A stretch of DNA of 8,968 bases, from NCBI GenBank assembly GCA_012511185.1, contig JAAZGN010000086.1, positions 1 to 8,968 on the forward strand. The letters are read 5' to 3'. A program made the position numbers and the translations under genes. The notes under the pieces are model-generated. The model made no database searches. It was not told the origin of the DNA and saw nothing but the letters and a program-made list of their open reading frames with translations. This document shows positions 1 through 6,282 of the stretch, piece after piece; position 1 is the first letter of the stretch; the number at the start of each line of letters is the position of its first letter. This DNA is from Clostridiaceae bacterium. Its GTDB lineage: Bacteria > Bacillota > Clostridia > Saccharofermentanales > DTU023.

Positions 1-2749
1 CCGGCACTTCTTCCGCCAGCGCACCCGCTACCTCAATCCTGCGATAGAGCTTGAACCAGACTTCAGGCCGCTCGCCGTCGCCGCCGACCCAGAGCTTGCG
101 CGCCACGACTGTTGTGGTTTCCTGAAGCGGATCCTGAAAGGTGTTCCAGACTTTCATCCCATTTTCTGTCTTGGCGTAACCTTCAGGCGTAAAGGGCATG
201 CCGTCCTCATCCACTTCCCGGACAAAATAGGTGTAAGGCGATCCGCCCGGGTTGGTTTCCTCGACCTCCCAGATCACTTGCGTCGTGTCTCCGGAAAGCT
301 CCTTAATCTCCGCCCCGGGGACCTCCGCGCTGAAGGGGCCTGACCGGCGGTAGAGCTTGAACCAGACGGGAGGGCGCGGTGCCTCACCGCCAAGCCAGAT
401 TTTCTCACCTGTCACGGTGATGATGGGACTGACATAGCTGTTCAGGAAATGGATCTCCGTATTTGTATCCGGCTCGATCATGCCGCTGAAATTGTCGCCT
501 GCCTGGCCATTTACAGAGACATCGTAGGACCCGTAATCGTACTCAACAACGGAATAGCCCATGCCAACGGGCAATCCTGAAGCCGTAATGCTTTCGCCAT
601 GGCCCAGGACAAAGGTCGCGATGCCGTCCTCAAAGGTCAGCTCACCGAAGTCACCGCTGACCGCTCGGTCAGTCAGTGAGACCTTGAAGAAAAAGGCCAT
701 GTCTTGCCCGTAGTGTTTAACTGTTTTGCTTACTGTGAAACCGCCGGGCATAACCTGGTTTTCGAAAGGAATGAGAGCCACGCCTCCTTCAGGGATCTCG
801 CCTTTGGCCTCGTTGCCTGCCTCTCCCAAAACAGATACGACATAGCCCTGGTAGTCACTTTCGATAATCCAATAGCCTGTGCCGGCAGGCAACCGGTCGG
901 CCTTTTTGCTCTGGCCGTCCTTGAGCGTAAATTTGGCAACACCATCCATGAAGAGCATTTCACCATGCCAGCCATTGATCAGCTTCTTATCCAGGACAAC
1001 CGCATAGGAGAAAGATTTATTGGGATCGGCTCCCGTGCCCGTCACGGTGTTGCTGATCTGCAGGTCACCAGCCGGAAATATCTCGACAACCGAAGCCCCG
1101 GTCACCTCCCAGTTGGAGGGATAGGCGACATGGGTTTCGGGGATGATCAACTCGGCCTCGGGTGCGATATAGAAAGCAGATTTTCCTGTTGTATTGGTAA
1201 AAAGACCGCCCGTCAGTGTCGCGGTACCGCCCAGCATGTATAGGGCGCCGCCATCAATCCCGTCACCATAGGTGCCGGTGAAAGTGCCGCCTGAAACAAA
1301 GGTCTCGGATCCCTCTTTGCATACGACCGGAACGCCGTTGGACACTTGGTAAGTGCCACCGGAAATTGCCGCTGTGCCTCCGTTTTCTGAGATGAGGCCA
1401 TGCACAGCAGTAAATTCTCCATCGCTGATTGCGATCTGTCCATTATTGTAAAGAAATAAATTACCTGGACTTCCATAGGAAGAGCCTGAAGGATCATAAT
1501 CTTCAACCTCAATCGTAGCTTCATCAATATTTACGATCCCCAACTCGTGGTTGGCAACAATGAAATAAGCGCCGGTCTCAAAGGATCCCCCGTAGACTGA
1601 GATAATTCCCTTGTTAAGTTCGGCCAGGCACTCACTTAAATAGAACTCACCTGATTTGATTGTCACTCGCGCGGCCTGGCCATCGTCGCCTATGCTCCCC
1701 ATTCCGTTTTGGCCAAGCAGTCTGTCTGCCTCAATCTTGCTGTTCTCAAGGCTGAAGCTGGCAGGGTCGTCTTGGAGGAAAATGAGTTGTTCCGCCTTGA
1801 TGTCAGTGTCCGCCACAGCCAGTGTCCCGTCGTTGAGGGTGACCAGGTCACCTTTGAGATCATAGCTGCCCCCAAAAAAGGTTGCATAACCCTTCTTATC
1901 GTTTCTGCAAATCAGGGTGCTTTCCTCGGACGACAGGAAGTGAACATCCCTGAACTCAGCTGCACCAGTATTCGCGAATATAAACTCTTTTTTACTTTCA
2001 TAACGGCCAGATTCGACCATGAGGTTTCCCGAGTTTTCACTAATGAAGCAGGAACAGCTCACTCCAGTCCCTGCGGTAGATTTGACCGTCACCCTTCCAA
2101 AATTCATATAGAACAGTTGCGTCTTATAAAGAGTTTCTTCCACCTGCGCATTGACCAGGGTCAGGGAAGCACCCTGCTCAATTTTGTGAATCAAAAATGC
2201 GATATGAACGTTATTGTCGCTATGAAGGGTCAATTTGTAACGGTTGAAGTCCCAAACAATTTCTTTCGTGATCGTGGGATAAAGGATGGTAAGGGACTGA
2301 AAATCGCAATAGATATCAGCTACCATCCTGACAGTGGCGTTTTCATCTCCCGTCAAGGCTTTGAGCAGATCCTCAGGTGTACTTACCTCAATGACCTGTC
2401 CATCATCGCCGTCCGGAAGGGTGCCGTTCCCGCCCAAGGGGGCCGGACTTGCTCCGCCTGCCTGCAGGAGGCCGGGGGGGCTGCCAGCTTCTTGTAAAGC
2501 GGGTTCTCCTGCCAGGGGTTCGCCCTCCGGCTGCTCTCCCCCTTCCTGGTCATCTTCCGACTCTTGGTTGGAAAGAGATCCGACCGGCTCTTCAGACCCC
2601 ACGATATGGTCACCTGAATTATCCGTGATGTCGGCCAGAACACCGAATAAAGCGTTCCCATTACTGTGGTTCACTAAGATCAGGAAAATAAGCAGCAAGG
2701 CCAGTATTTTCTTATACCTGGATTTTGGCGTGACTTTATCTTTTTTCAT
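1..2749 (-). CDS. Large secreted surface protein with beta-helix-like region and Cna-B/pilin isopeptide domains (partial, 3' end off window)
   Basis: The frame is open for 916 codons from ATG at 2749 to the left edge, so the C-terminus and any LPXTG sortase signal are outside the window. A TAAGGAG ribosome site at 2758-2764 lies 8 bases before this ATG. Residues 1-39 form a signal peptide: a lysine-rich start, a hydrophobic core ILALLLIFLILV, then a likely cleavage after GVLA. Residues 40-118 are an acidic Glu/Gly/Pro linker. Residues about 119-540 contain repeated short strands with GG and SGG turns (for example ISGGTY, VSGGTF, LTGGLF), typical of right-handed parallel beta-helix adhesins. 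Residues 562-666 and 668-773 are two pilin-like domains, followed by one complete Cna-B-like domain (774-872) and the start of another (873 on). Candidate isopeptide triads are K675/E736/N770 and K783/E845/N869. The likely role is an adhesin or pilus-like wall protein; the ligand is unknown. Confidence 0.86.
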   Translation of the reverse strand, partial: MKKDKVTPKSRYKKILALLLIFLILVNHSNGNALFGVLADITDNSGDHIVGSEEPVGSLSNQESEDDQEGGEQPEGEPLAGEPALQEAGSPPGLLQAGGASPAPLGGNGTLPDGDDGQVIEVSTPEDLLKALTGDENATVRMVADIYCDFQSLTILYPTITKEIVWDFNRYKLTLHSDNNVHIAFLIHKIEQGASLTLVNAQVEETLYKTQLFYMNFGRVTVKSTAGTGVSCSCFISENSGNLMVESGRYESKKEFIFANTGAAEFRDVHFLSSEESTLICRNDKKGYATFFGGSYDLKGDLVTLNDGTLAVADTDIKAEQLIFLQDDPASFSLENSKIEADRLLGQNGMGSIGDDGQAARVTIKSGEFYLSECLAELNKGIISVYGGSFETGAYFIVANHELGIVNIDEATIEVEDYDPSGSSYGSPGNLFLYNNGQIAISDGEFTAVHGLISENGGTAAISGGTYQVSNGVPVVCKEGSETFVSGGTFTGTYGDGIDGGALYMLGGTATLTGGLFTNTTGKSAFYIAPEAELIIPETHVAYPSNWEVTGASVVEIFPAGDLQISNTVTGTGADPNKSFSYAVVLDKKLINGWHGEMLFMDGVAKFTLKDGQSKKADRLPAGTGYWIIESDYQGYVVSVLGEAGNEAKGEIPEGGVALIPFENQVMPGGFTVSKTVKHYGQDMAFFFKVSLTDRAVSGDFGELTFEDGIATFVLGHGESITASGLPVGMGYSVVEYDYGSYDVSVNGQAGDNFSGMIEPDTNTEIHFLNSYVSPIITVTGEKIWLGGEAPRPPVWFKLYRRSGPFSAEVPGAEIKELSGDTTQVIWEVEETNPGGSPYTYFVREVDEDGMPFTPEGYAKTENGMKVWNTFQDPLQETTTVVARKLWVGGDGERPEVWFKLYRRIEVAGALAEEVP
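45..367 (-). repeat. Tandem Cna-B domain repeat within the surface protein gene
   Basis: A 17-base identical stretch, TAGAGCTTGAACCAGAC as written on the plus strand, occurs at 45-61 and at 351-367, exactly 306 bases (102 codons) apart. On the coding strand both encode the WFKLYRR strand. The flanking sequences encode the matching motifs GEKIWLGG and ARKLWVGG. The spacing equals one Cna-B domain, so this is a tandem domain duplication; more copies may follow beyond the left edge. Only the second, incomplete copy is visible at the window start. Confidence 0.85.
2474..2480. repeat. G7 homopolymer tract in the linker of the surface gene
   Basis: Seven consecutive G residues on the plus strand (C7 on the coding strand) fall within the codons for the Ser-Pro-Pro-Gly part of the linker, near residues 90-93. 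In the present sequence the reading frame is preserved through to the window edge. Gain or loss of one base would shift the frame within the first 100 codons and truncate the protein before all its folded domains. Confidence 0.8.
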
Positions 2750-2855
2750 GTCTTCAACTCCTTATGTTATGACCCACAAAAAAAGAACAAGAATCGGGTG
2801 TCGATCCATCGTTCAATTCAGTTCTCTATGTTGCTGGTTCCCCGAAATGCACCGT

Positions 2856-2887
2856 TCCCGACGTAAGCCCTTCTATTACCGTCGGGA
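2856..2887. other. Strong 11-bp stem-loop in the leader of the surface protein gene
   Basis: TCCCGACG (2856-2863) pairs exactly with CGTCGGGA (2880-2887). The stem continues as TAA (2864-2866) with TTA (2876-2878) after a single bulged C at 2879, leaving a 9-base loop. No T-tract follows on either strand, so it is not a standard intrinsic terminator. It would lie in the 5' leader of the minus-strand surface gene if transcription starts near 2914. Its role is unknown. Confidence 0.65.
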
Positions 2888-2916
2888 TCCAGCTTGCCTT
2901 AATTCCTGTGCATTAG

Positions 2917-2931
2917 GAATATTATATATTC
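2917..2931. promoter_or_regulatory. Candidate promoter -10 box (minus strand) inside a 15-base palindrome
   Basis: The minus strand reads TATAAT at 2926-2921, a perfect -10 hexamer upstream of the surface gene. It would give a leader of about 165 bases. The -35 region at normal spacing (2944-2949, TAAATA on the minus strand) is weak. The -10 box lies within the perfect palindrome GAATAT-TAT-ATATTC at 2917-2931, which could be an operator for a dimeric repressor. In AT-rich DNA such boxes also arise by chance. Confidence 0.35.
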
Positions 2932-2977
2932 ACATTCTATCCATATTTATCGGTTATGTCCAGTATCAAACGGCCAA

Positions 2978-3006
2978 TGGGCTCATTTATCGTCATTTTG
3001 TATAAT
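2978..3006 (+). promoter_or_regulatory. Candidate distal promoter of the proline-oxidation operon
   Basis: A perfect TATAAT at 3001-3006 has a weak -35 match, TGGGCT, at 2978-2983 with 17-base spacing. If used, transcription would start near 3013 and the transcript would have a leader of roughly 200 bases carrying the alternative hairpins at 3031-3098. A TG dinucleotide directly precedes the box, but at one base off the extended -10 spacing. Confidence 0.3.
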
Positions 3007-3030
3007 TTCATGAGTCCTGAACCATTTATG

Positions 3031-3068
3031 AAACCTTTCTCCAGGCTTGGTGTCAGTGAAGGTTTTTT
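3031..3068 (+). terminator. Terminator-like hairpin with T6 tract in the operon leader
   Basis: AAACCTT at 3031-3037 pairs exactly with AAGGTTT at 3059-3065, and the right arm runs into TTTTTT at 3063-3068. The 21-base loop is long, but it holds a small CCA/TGG inner pairing. The stem is AT-containing and only 7 bp, so by itself it would be a weak terminator. It is notable because its right arm can also pair with a downstream segment (see the next entry), as in attenuators. Confidence 0.3.
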
Positions 3069-3098
3069 ACGCAAAAAGACTGACTGAACCTTGCCTGG
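3041..3098 (+). repeat. Competing long imperfect inverted repeat (possible antiterminator)
   Basis: CCAGGC at 3041-3046 pairs with GCCTGG at 3093-3098. Inward of this, GGT pairs with ACC and TCAGT with ACTGA, and AAGGTT (3059-3064) can alternatively pair with AACCTT (3087-3092). An inner TTTTT/AAAAA pairing also exists around ACGC (3069-3072). These pairings use bases needed by the hairpin at 3031-3068, so the two folds exclude each other. Whether the region is transcribed with the operon is inferred, not shown. Confidence 0.4.
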
Positions 3099-3123
3099 CC
3101 GGGAAATTATAACGGATATGCCT

Positions 3124-3129
3124 TATAAT
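3124..3129 (+). promoter_or_regulatory. Candidate proximal -10 box for the operon
   Basis: A perfect TATAAT hexamer stands 90 bases before the first gene of the operon. The sequence 16-18 bases upstream (around 3101-3106, GGGAAA) is a poor -35, so use of this box would need an activator or relaxed recognition. Confidence 0.28.
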
Positions 3130-3144
3130 GTTTGAGGTTGCCGA

Positions 3145-3173
3145 CGGTCTTTCGACCGGAAAGGTTTGACCTT
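3145..3173. promoter_or_regulatory. Two adjacent small inverted repeats, one over a TTGACC -35-like element
   Basis: CGGTC-TTTC-GACCG occupies 3145-3158, and AAGGT-TTG-ACCTT is a perfect 13-base palindrome at 3161-3173. The second includes TTGACC (3166-3171), which resembles a -35 hexamer, although the -10 match at 3188-3193 (TATTTG) is poor. The position, about 45-75 bases before the start codon, suits an operator for a local regulator. No regulator gene is present in the window. Confidence 0.35.
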
Positions 3174-3218
3174 GAATACTTTTCTGTTATTTGAGGGCAA
3201 TGATGAAAGGAACGATCG

Positions 3219-4844
3219 ATGAACGGAATTTTTTCTGTCCCCCTCCCAGCTAATGAGCCACTACTGGACTACACACCGGGCGCCCCTGCCCGTGAATCAC
3301 TCAAACAGGAACTCAAACGACAAGCCGGTTCCATCCTCGATATACCGGTTTTTGTTGGTGGCAAGGAAATCCGGACCGATAAGGTCAAGGAAGTCGTCAT
3401 GCCCCATGACCACGGTCATGTCCTGGCCCGGGTCCATCAGGCGGGTGAGGCCGAACTTCGCCAGGCCATGGACGCTGCTATGGCGGCGAAAGCCTCCTGG
3501 GCTGCCATGCCCTCTGAGCATCGTCAGGCGATTTTTCTGAAGGCGGCGGATCTGCTTTCGGGCCCCTGGCGCGACCGCATCAACGCCTCGACCATGCTGG
3601 GACAAAGCAAGACGGTCTTGCAGGCGGAGATCGATTCTGCCTGTGAGCTCTGTGACTTTTTCCGCTACAATGTCGCTTACGCTGATCAGATCTACCGCAT
3701 GCAGCCTGAGAGCTCCCCGGGCATCTGGAACCGGATGGAATACCGACCTCTGGACGGTTTTGTCCTGGCTATTACACCTTTCAACTTCACTTCCATCGCC
3801 GGTAACCTGCCGACCGCGCCCGCCTTGATGGGCAATACGGTGGTCTGGAAACCAGCCGGGACGGCCTCACTTGCCAGCTATTATTTTTATTTACTGCTCA
3901 AGGAGGCCGGCCTGCCCGACGGGGTCATCAACTTCATTCCCTCAGCCGGTTCCGACGTCGGCCGCATCGTAGTCTCTGACCCCCGCCTGGGAGGTATCCA
4001 TTTTACGGGATCGACGGCCACCTTCCAGCAGATCTGGCAACAGGTCGGCTGTAACATCGCCAACTACGGCCAATACCCGCGCCTGGTGGGCGAGACCGGT
4101 GGCAAGGACTTTGTCTTTGCCCATCCGACGGCCCATGTCGAATCCCTGGTCACGGCCCTGGTCCGGGGCGCCTTCGAATACCAGGGCCAGAAATGTTCCG
4201 CCGCGTCCAGGGCTTACATCCCTCAAAGTCTCTGGCCCCAGGTCCGGGACGGGATTGTAGCGGAAATCGAGAAGCTCAAAGTCGGTGATCCTGCGCAATT
4301 TGACACCTTCATGGGGGCCGTCATCGACCGGACCTCCTTTGACAAGATCAAGGGATACATCGACAAGGCGCGCGCCGCAGAGGACGCCGAGGTTTTGATC
4401 GGCGGTTGCGACGACTCCAAAGGCTACTTTGTCCAGCCGACCGTCATCCTGGCCAAAAAGCCGGACTACGTCACCATGGTCGAGGAAATATTCGGACCTG
4501 TTTTGACTGTCTATGTCTATGAAGACGCAGCGCTCGATGAAGCGCTCCAGCTCTGTGATACCTGTACCCCCTATGGGTTGACAGGCGCCATCTTTGCCCG
4601 GGACCGCCAGGCCCTGGTCATGATGGAACAATCCCTGGCGCACGCGGCCGGCAACTTCTATTTGAACGACAAGCCCACGGGGGCCGTGGTTGGACAGCAG
4701 CCCTTCGGTGGCTCGCGCGCTTCGGGTACCAATGACAAGGCCGGCTCCCTTCTCAACATGATCCGCTGGACCAGTCCCCGGGCCATCAAGGAGAACTTTG
4801 TACCCATCGTAGGTGTCCCCTACCCCTACATGGAGGAGGCATAA
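3219..4844 (+). CDS. L-glutamate gamma-semialdehyde (1-pyrroline-5-carboxylate) dehydrogenase
   Basis: This is a 541-residue ALDH4-family enzyme that oxidises the open-chain form of P5C to glutamate with NAD, the second step of proline catabolism. The catalytic cysteine is C326 in GQKCSAAS and the general base is E292 in VGETGGKDF; their 34-residue spacing matches the human ALDH4A1 pair. The NAD-site motif HFTGST is at 261-266 and WKPAGTA begins at 210. The aldehyde-anchor loop PFGGSRASGTNDKAG (495-509) and the ending VGVPYPYM are typical of P5CDH rather than of other aldehyde dehydrogenases. Length matches the mature mitochondrial enzyme, and there is no fused proline dehydrogenase domain as in PutA. 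ATG at 3219 is preceded by AAAGGA at 3206-3211. It is the first gene of the operon; the next start codon directly follows its stop. Confidence 0.95.
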   Translation: MNGIFSVPLPANEPLLDYTPGAPARESLKQELKRQAGSILDIPVFVGGKEIRTDKVKEVVMPHDHGHVLARVHQAGEAELRQAMDAAMAAKASWAAMPSEHRQAIFLKAADLLSGPWRDRINASTMLGQSKTVLQAEIDSACELCDFFRYNVAYADQIYRMQPESSPGIWNRMEYRPLDGFVLAITPFNFTSIAGNLPTAPALMGNTVVWKPAGTASLASYYFYLLLKEAGLPDGVINFIPSAGSDVGRIVVSDPRLGGIHFTGSTATFQQIWQQVGCNIANYGQYPRLVGETGGKDFVFAHPTAHVESLVTALVRGAFEYQGQKCSAASRAYIPQSLWPQVRDGIVAEIEKLKVGDPAQFDTFMGAVIDRTSFDKIKGYIDKARAAEDAEVLIGGCDDSKGYFVQPTVILAKKPDYVTMVEEIFGPVLTVYVYEDAALDEALQLCDTCTPYGLTGAIFARDRQALVMMEQSLAHAAGNFYLNDKPTGAVVGQQPFGGSRASGTNDKAGSLLNMIRWTSPRAIKENFVPIVGVPYPYMEEA

Positions 4845-5177
4845 ATGGCAGAATCTCAATTCCATCTTCGCATTGAATCACACCCCATCCTTGACTTCGG
4901 CGACAGGGAGCCCCTCACTTTCACCTTCGACGGCCAGGCCATGACCGGCCGGGAGGGTGACACCATTGCCTCGGCCCTTCACGCCAACGGCATCAAGGTC
5001 TTGGGCTACCATTTCAAAACAGGACGTCCGCGAGGCTACTACTGCGCCATCGGCAACTGCTCCTCCTGCCTCATGATCGTGGACGGCAAGGCCAATGTGC
5101 GAACCTGCACCGAACTCCTGCGGGCGGGCATGGTAGTGGAAACACAAACAGATCGGGGGATGCCGGATGTTTTATGA
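4845..5177 (+). CDS. Small [2Fe-2S] subunit, HcnA / sarcosine-oxidase-alpha N-terminal type
   Basis: This 110-residue protein is a single plant-type ferredoxin-like domain of the Fer2_4 kind. Four cysteines, C67, C72, C75 and C88, give the pattern C-x4-C-x2-C-x12-C expected for one [2Fe-2S] cluster, preceded by the family motif RPRGYYCAIGNCSSC. The region EGDTIASALHANGIKVLGYH fits the beta-grasp part of HcnA and the N-terminus of sarcosine oxidase alpha. It has no signal peptide or membrane segment, so it is cytoplasmic. The start at 4845 abuts the TAA of the P5C dehydrogenase gene and has GGAGGAGG at 4832-4839 inside that gene. It is expected to carry electrons between the amine-oxidising flavin and the NAD(P)-type flavoprotein encoded next, whose gene overlaps by 11 bases. 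Substrate specificity is set elsewhere. Confidence 0.88.
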   Translation: MAESQFHLRIESHPILDFGDREPLTFTFDGQAMTGREGDTIASALHANGIKVLGYHFKTGRPRGYYCAIGNCSSCLMIVDGKANVRTCTELLRAGMVVETQTDRGMPDVL

Positions 5178-6282
5178 ACCGGATATCGCCGTCATCGGCG
5201 GAGGACCCGCCGGCCTCATGGCTGCCGTCACGGCGGCAGAAACCGGCGCCACCATCTTGTTGCTTGAAAGGGACGGCCACCTGGGCGGCCAGCTGGTCAA
5301 ACAGACCCATAAATTCTTCGGCTCGGAAAAACAGCACGCCTCGGTGCGCGGCATCGAGATCGCGGATATTTTAAGCGAAAAACTGGCCGGCTTGTCGGAC
5401 CGGGCCCAGGTTTGGACCGGGGCCACGGCCATCGGCCTTTACGAAGATGGGGTCCTGACCATAGAGCACCAGGGCCGTTACAAGAAGGTCAAGCCGAAAA
5501 AAATCATCGCGGCCACGGGCGCCTCGGAGAAATACTTATCTTTTCCAAACAATGACCTGCCCGGAATCTACGGGGCAGGGGCCGTCCAGACCATGATGAA
5601 TGTCCACGGGGTGAAACCGGGGAAACGGGTCCTCATGATCGGGGCCGGCAACATCGGCTTGATCGTCAGCTACCAGCTCCTGCAGGCTGGCGTCGAGGTC
5701 GCTGCCATCGCAGAGGGCCTGCCCACCATCGGCGGCTACATGGTCCACGCCAGCAAGATCAGGCGGGCAGGTGTTCCCATCCTGACCTCCCACACCATTG
5801 TAAGAGCTGACGGGACTGACGCGGTTGAGTCGGCCGTCATTGCCAAAGTCGATCCCTTCTGGAATGTCATTGCCGGTACGGAGCAAACCATCCCCTGCGA
5901 CGTCATCTGCATCGCGGTCGGACTCTCCCCTTTGGCCGAGCTTTTATGGCAGGCGGGCTGTGACATGCTTTATGTCAAGGAACTGGGCGGTCATGTCCCG
6001 GTTCGAAATGAGTATCTGGAGACCACGGTACCCGGTCTTTACATAGCCGGTGACCTGACCGGCATTGAGGAGGCCAGCGCGGCCATGGTCGAGGGTCATC
6101 TGGCAGGGCTTGAAGCGGCCGCTTCCCTCGGCTTCATGACTGAAAGCCACCAGGAGGAGCGCCAGGACTGCCTGGAACAGCTCAGGCAGCTTCGCGCGGG
6201 TCCAGTGGGTGAAAAGATCCGCCAGGGCGTCAAACTTACGCTGAACCAAGAGAGTAGCCGGGAGGTGAACCATGCTGTATGA
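5167..6282 (+). CDS. FAD/NAD(P)-binding oxidoreductase, HcnB-like subunit lacking the BFD domain
   Basis: This is a 371-residue two-dinucleotide-fold flavoprotein. The first FAD motif is GGGPAG at 11-16, ending in the ribose-binding acid E34. The ATG motif is at 116-118, the second nucleotide motif GAGNIG is at 159-164, and the FAD-closing LYIAGDLTG is at 291-299 followed by the EEASAAMVEG helix. This is the layout of HcnB, OoxA and the alpha subunit of Thermococcales proline dehydrogenase complexes. Those relatives are usually longer because they end in a BFD-like [2Fe-2S] domain; here that domain is absent, and the next gene carries it. The residual tail (325-371) is charged and helical. 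ATG at 5167 follows GGGGGA (5155-5160) and overlaps the previous gene by 11 bases. It is probably the NAD(H)-reacting subunit; the direction of electron flow is not shown by sequence. Confidence 0.88.
   Translation: MFYEPDIAVIGGGPAGLMAAVTAAETGATILLLERDGHLGGQLVKQTHKFFGSEKQHASVRGIEIADILSEKLAGLSDRAQVWTGATAIGLYEDGVLTIEHQGRYKKVKPKKIIAATGASEKYLSFPNNDLPGIYGAGAVQTMMNVHGVKPGKRVLMIGAGNIGLIVSYQLLQAGVEVAAIAEGLPTIGGYMVHASKIRRAGVPILTSHTIVRADGTDAVESAVIAKVDPFWNVIAGTEQTIPCDVICIAVGLSPLAELLWQAGCDMLYVKELGGHVPVRNEYLETTVPGLYIAGDLTGIEEASAAMVEGHLAGLEAAASLGFMTESHQEERQDCLEQLRQLRAGPVGEKIRQGVKLTLNQESSREVNHAV

Larger units (their letters stand above)
2750..3218. other. Divergent intergenic regulatory region, 469 bases, AT-rich
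   Basis: This stretch separates the leftward surface protein gene from the rightward proline-oxidation operon, so it must hold promoters for both. No credible gene was found in it; open frames here lack ribosome sites and recognisable sequence. It contains three perfect TATAAT hexamers (2921-2926 on the minus strand, 3001-3006 and 3124-3129 on the plus strand), another on the minus strand at 3106-3111, a strong stem-loop at 2856-2887, overlapping inverted repeats at 3031-3098 and short palindromes at 2917-2931 and 3145-3173. Its base composition is clearly more AT-rich than the flanking genes. Confidence 0.8.

Noticed and set aside
704..1243. Plus-strand open frame of 179 codons
   Set aside because: It lies opposite the surface protein gene, has no ribosome site, and its translation resembles no protein family. 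The minus frame is continuous here with clear domains.
1709..2497. Plus-strand open frame of 262 codons
   Set aside because: It is antisense to the beta-helix region of the surface gene and has no motif or ribosome site. Its length is explained by the complementary codon pattern.
2334..3005. Plus-strand open frame of 223 codons running into the intergenic region
   Set aside because: The first part is antisense to the surface gene linker and signal peptide. The rest is AT-rich spacer with promoter-like boxes. No ribosome site precedes it and its composition is unlike a real protein.
2750..3218. Known riboswitch, T-box, CRISPR or tRNA in the intergenic region
   Set aside because: No T-box consensus, no regularly spaced repeats and no tRNA cloverleaf or CCA end were seen; only unassigned hairpins and promoter-like boxes are supported.
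3942..4865. Minus-strand open frame of 307 codons
   Set aside because: It is wholly antisense to the P5C dehydrogenase gene, whose catalytic motifs are all intact. The open antisense frame follows from GC-rich codon use.
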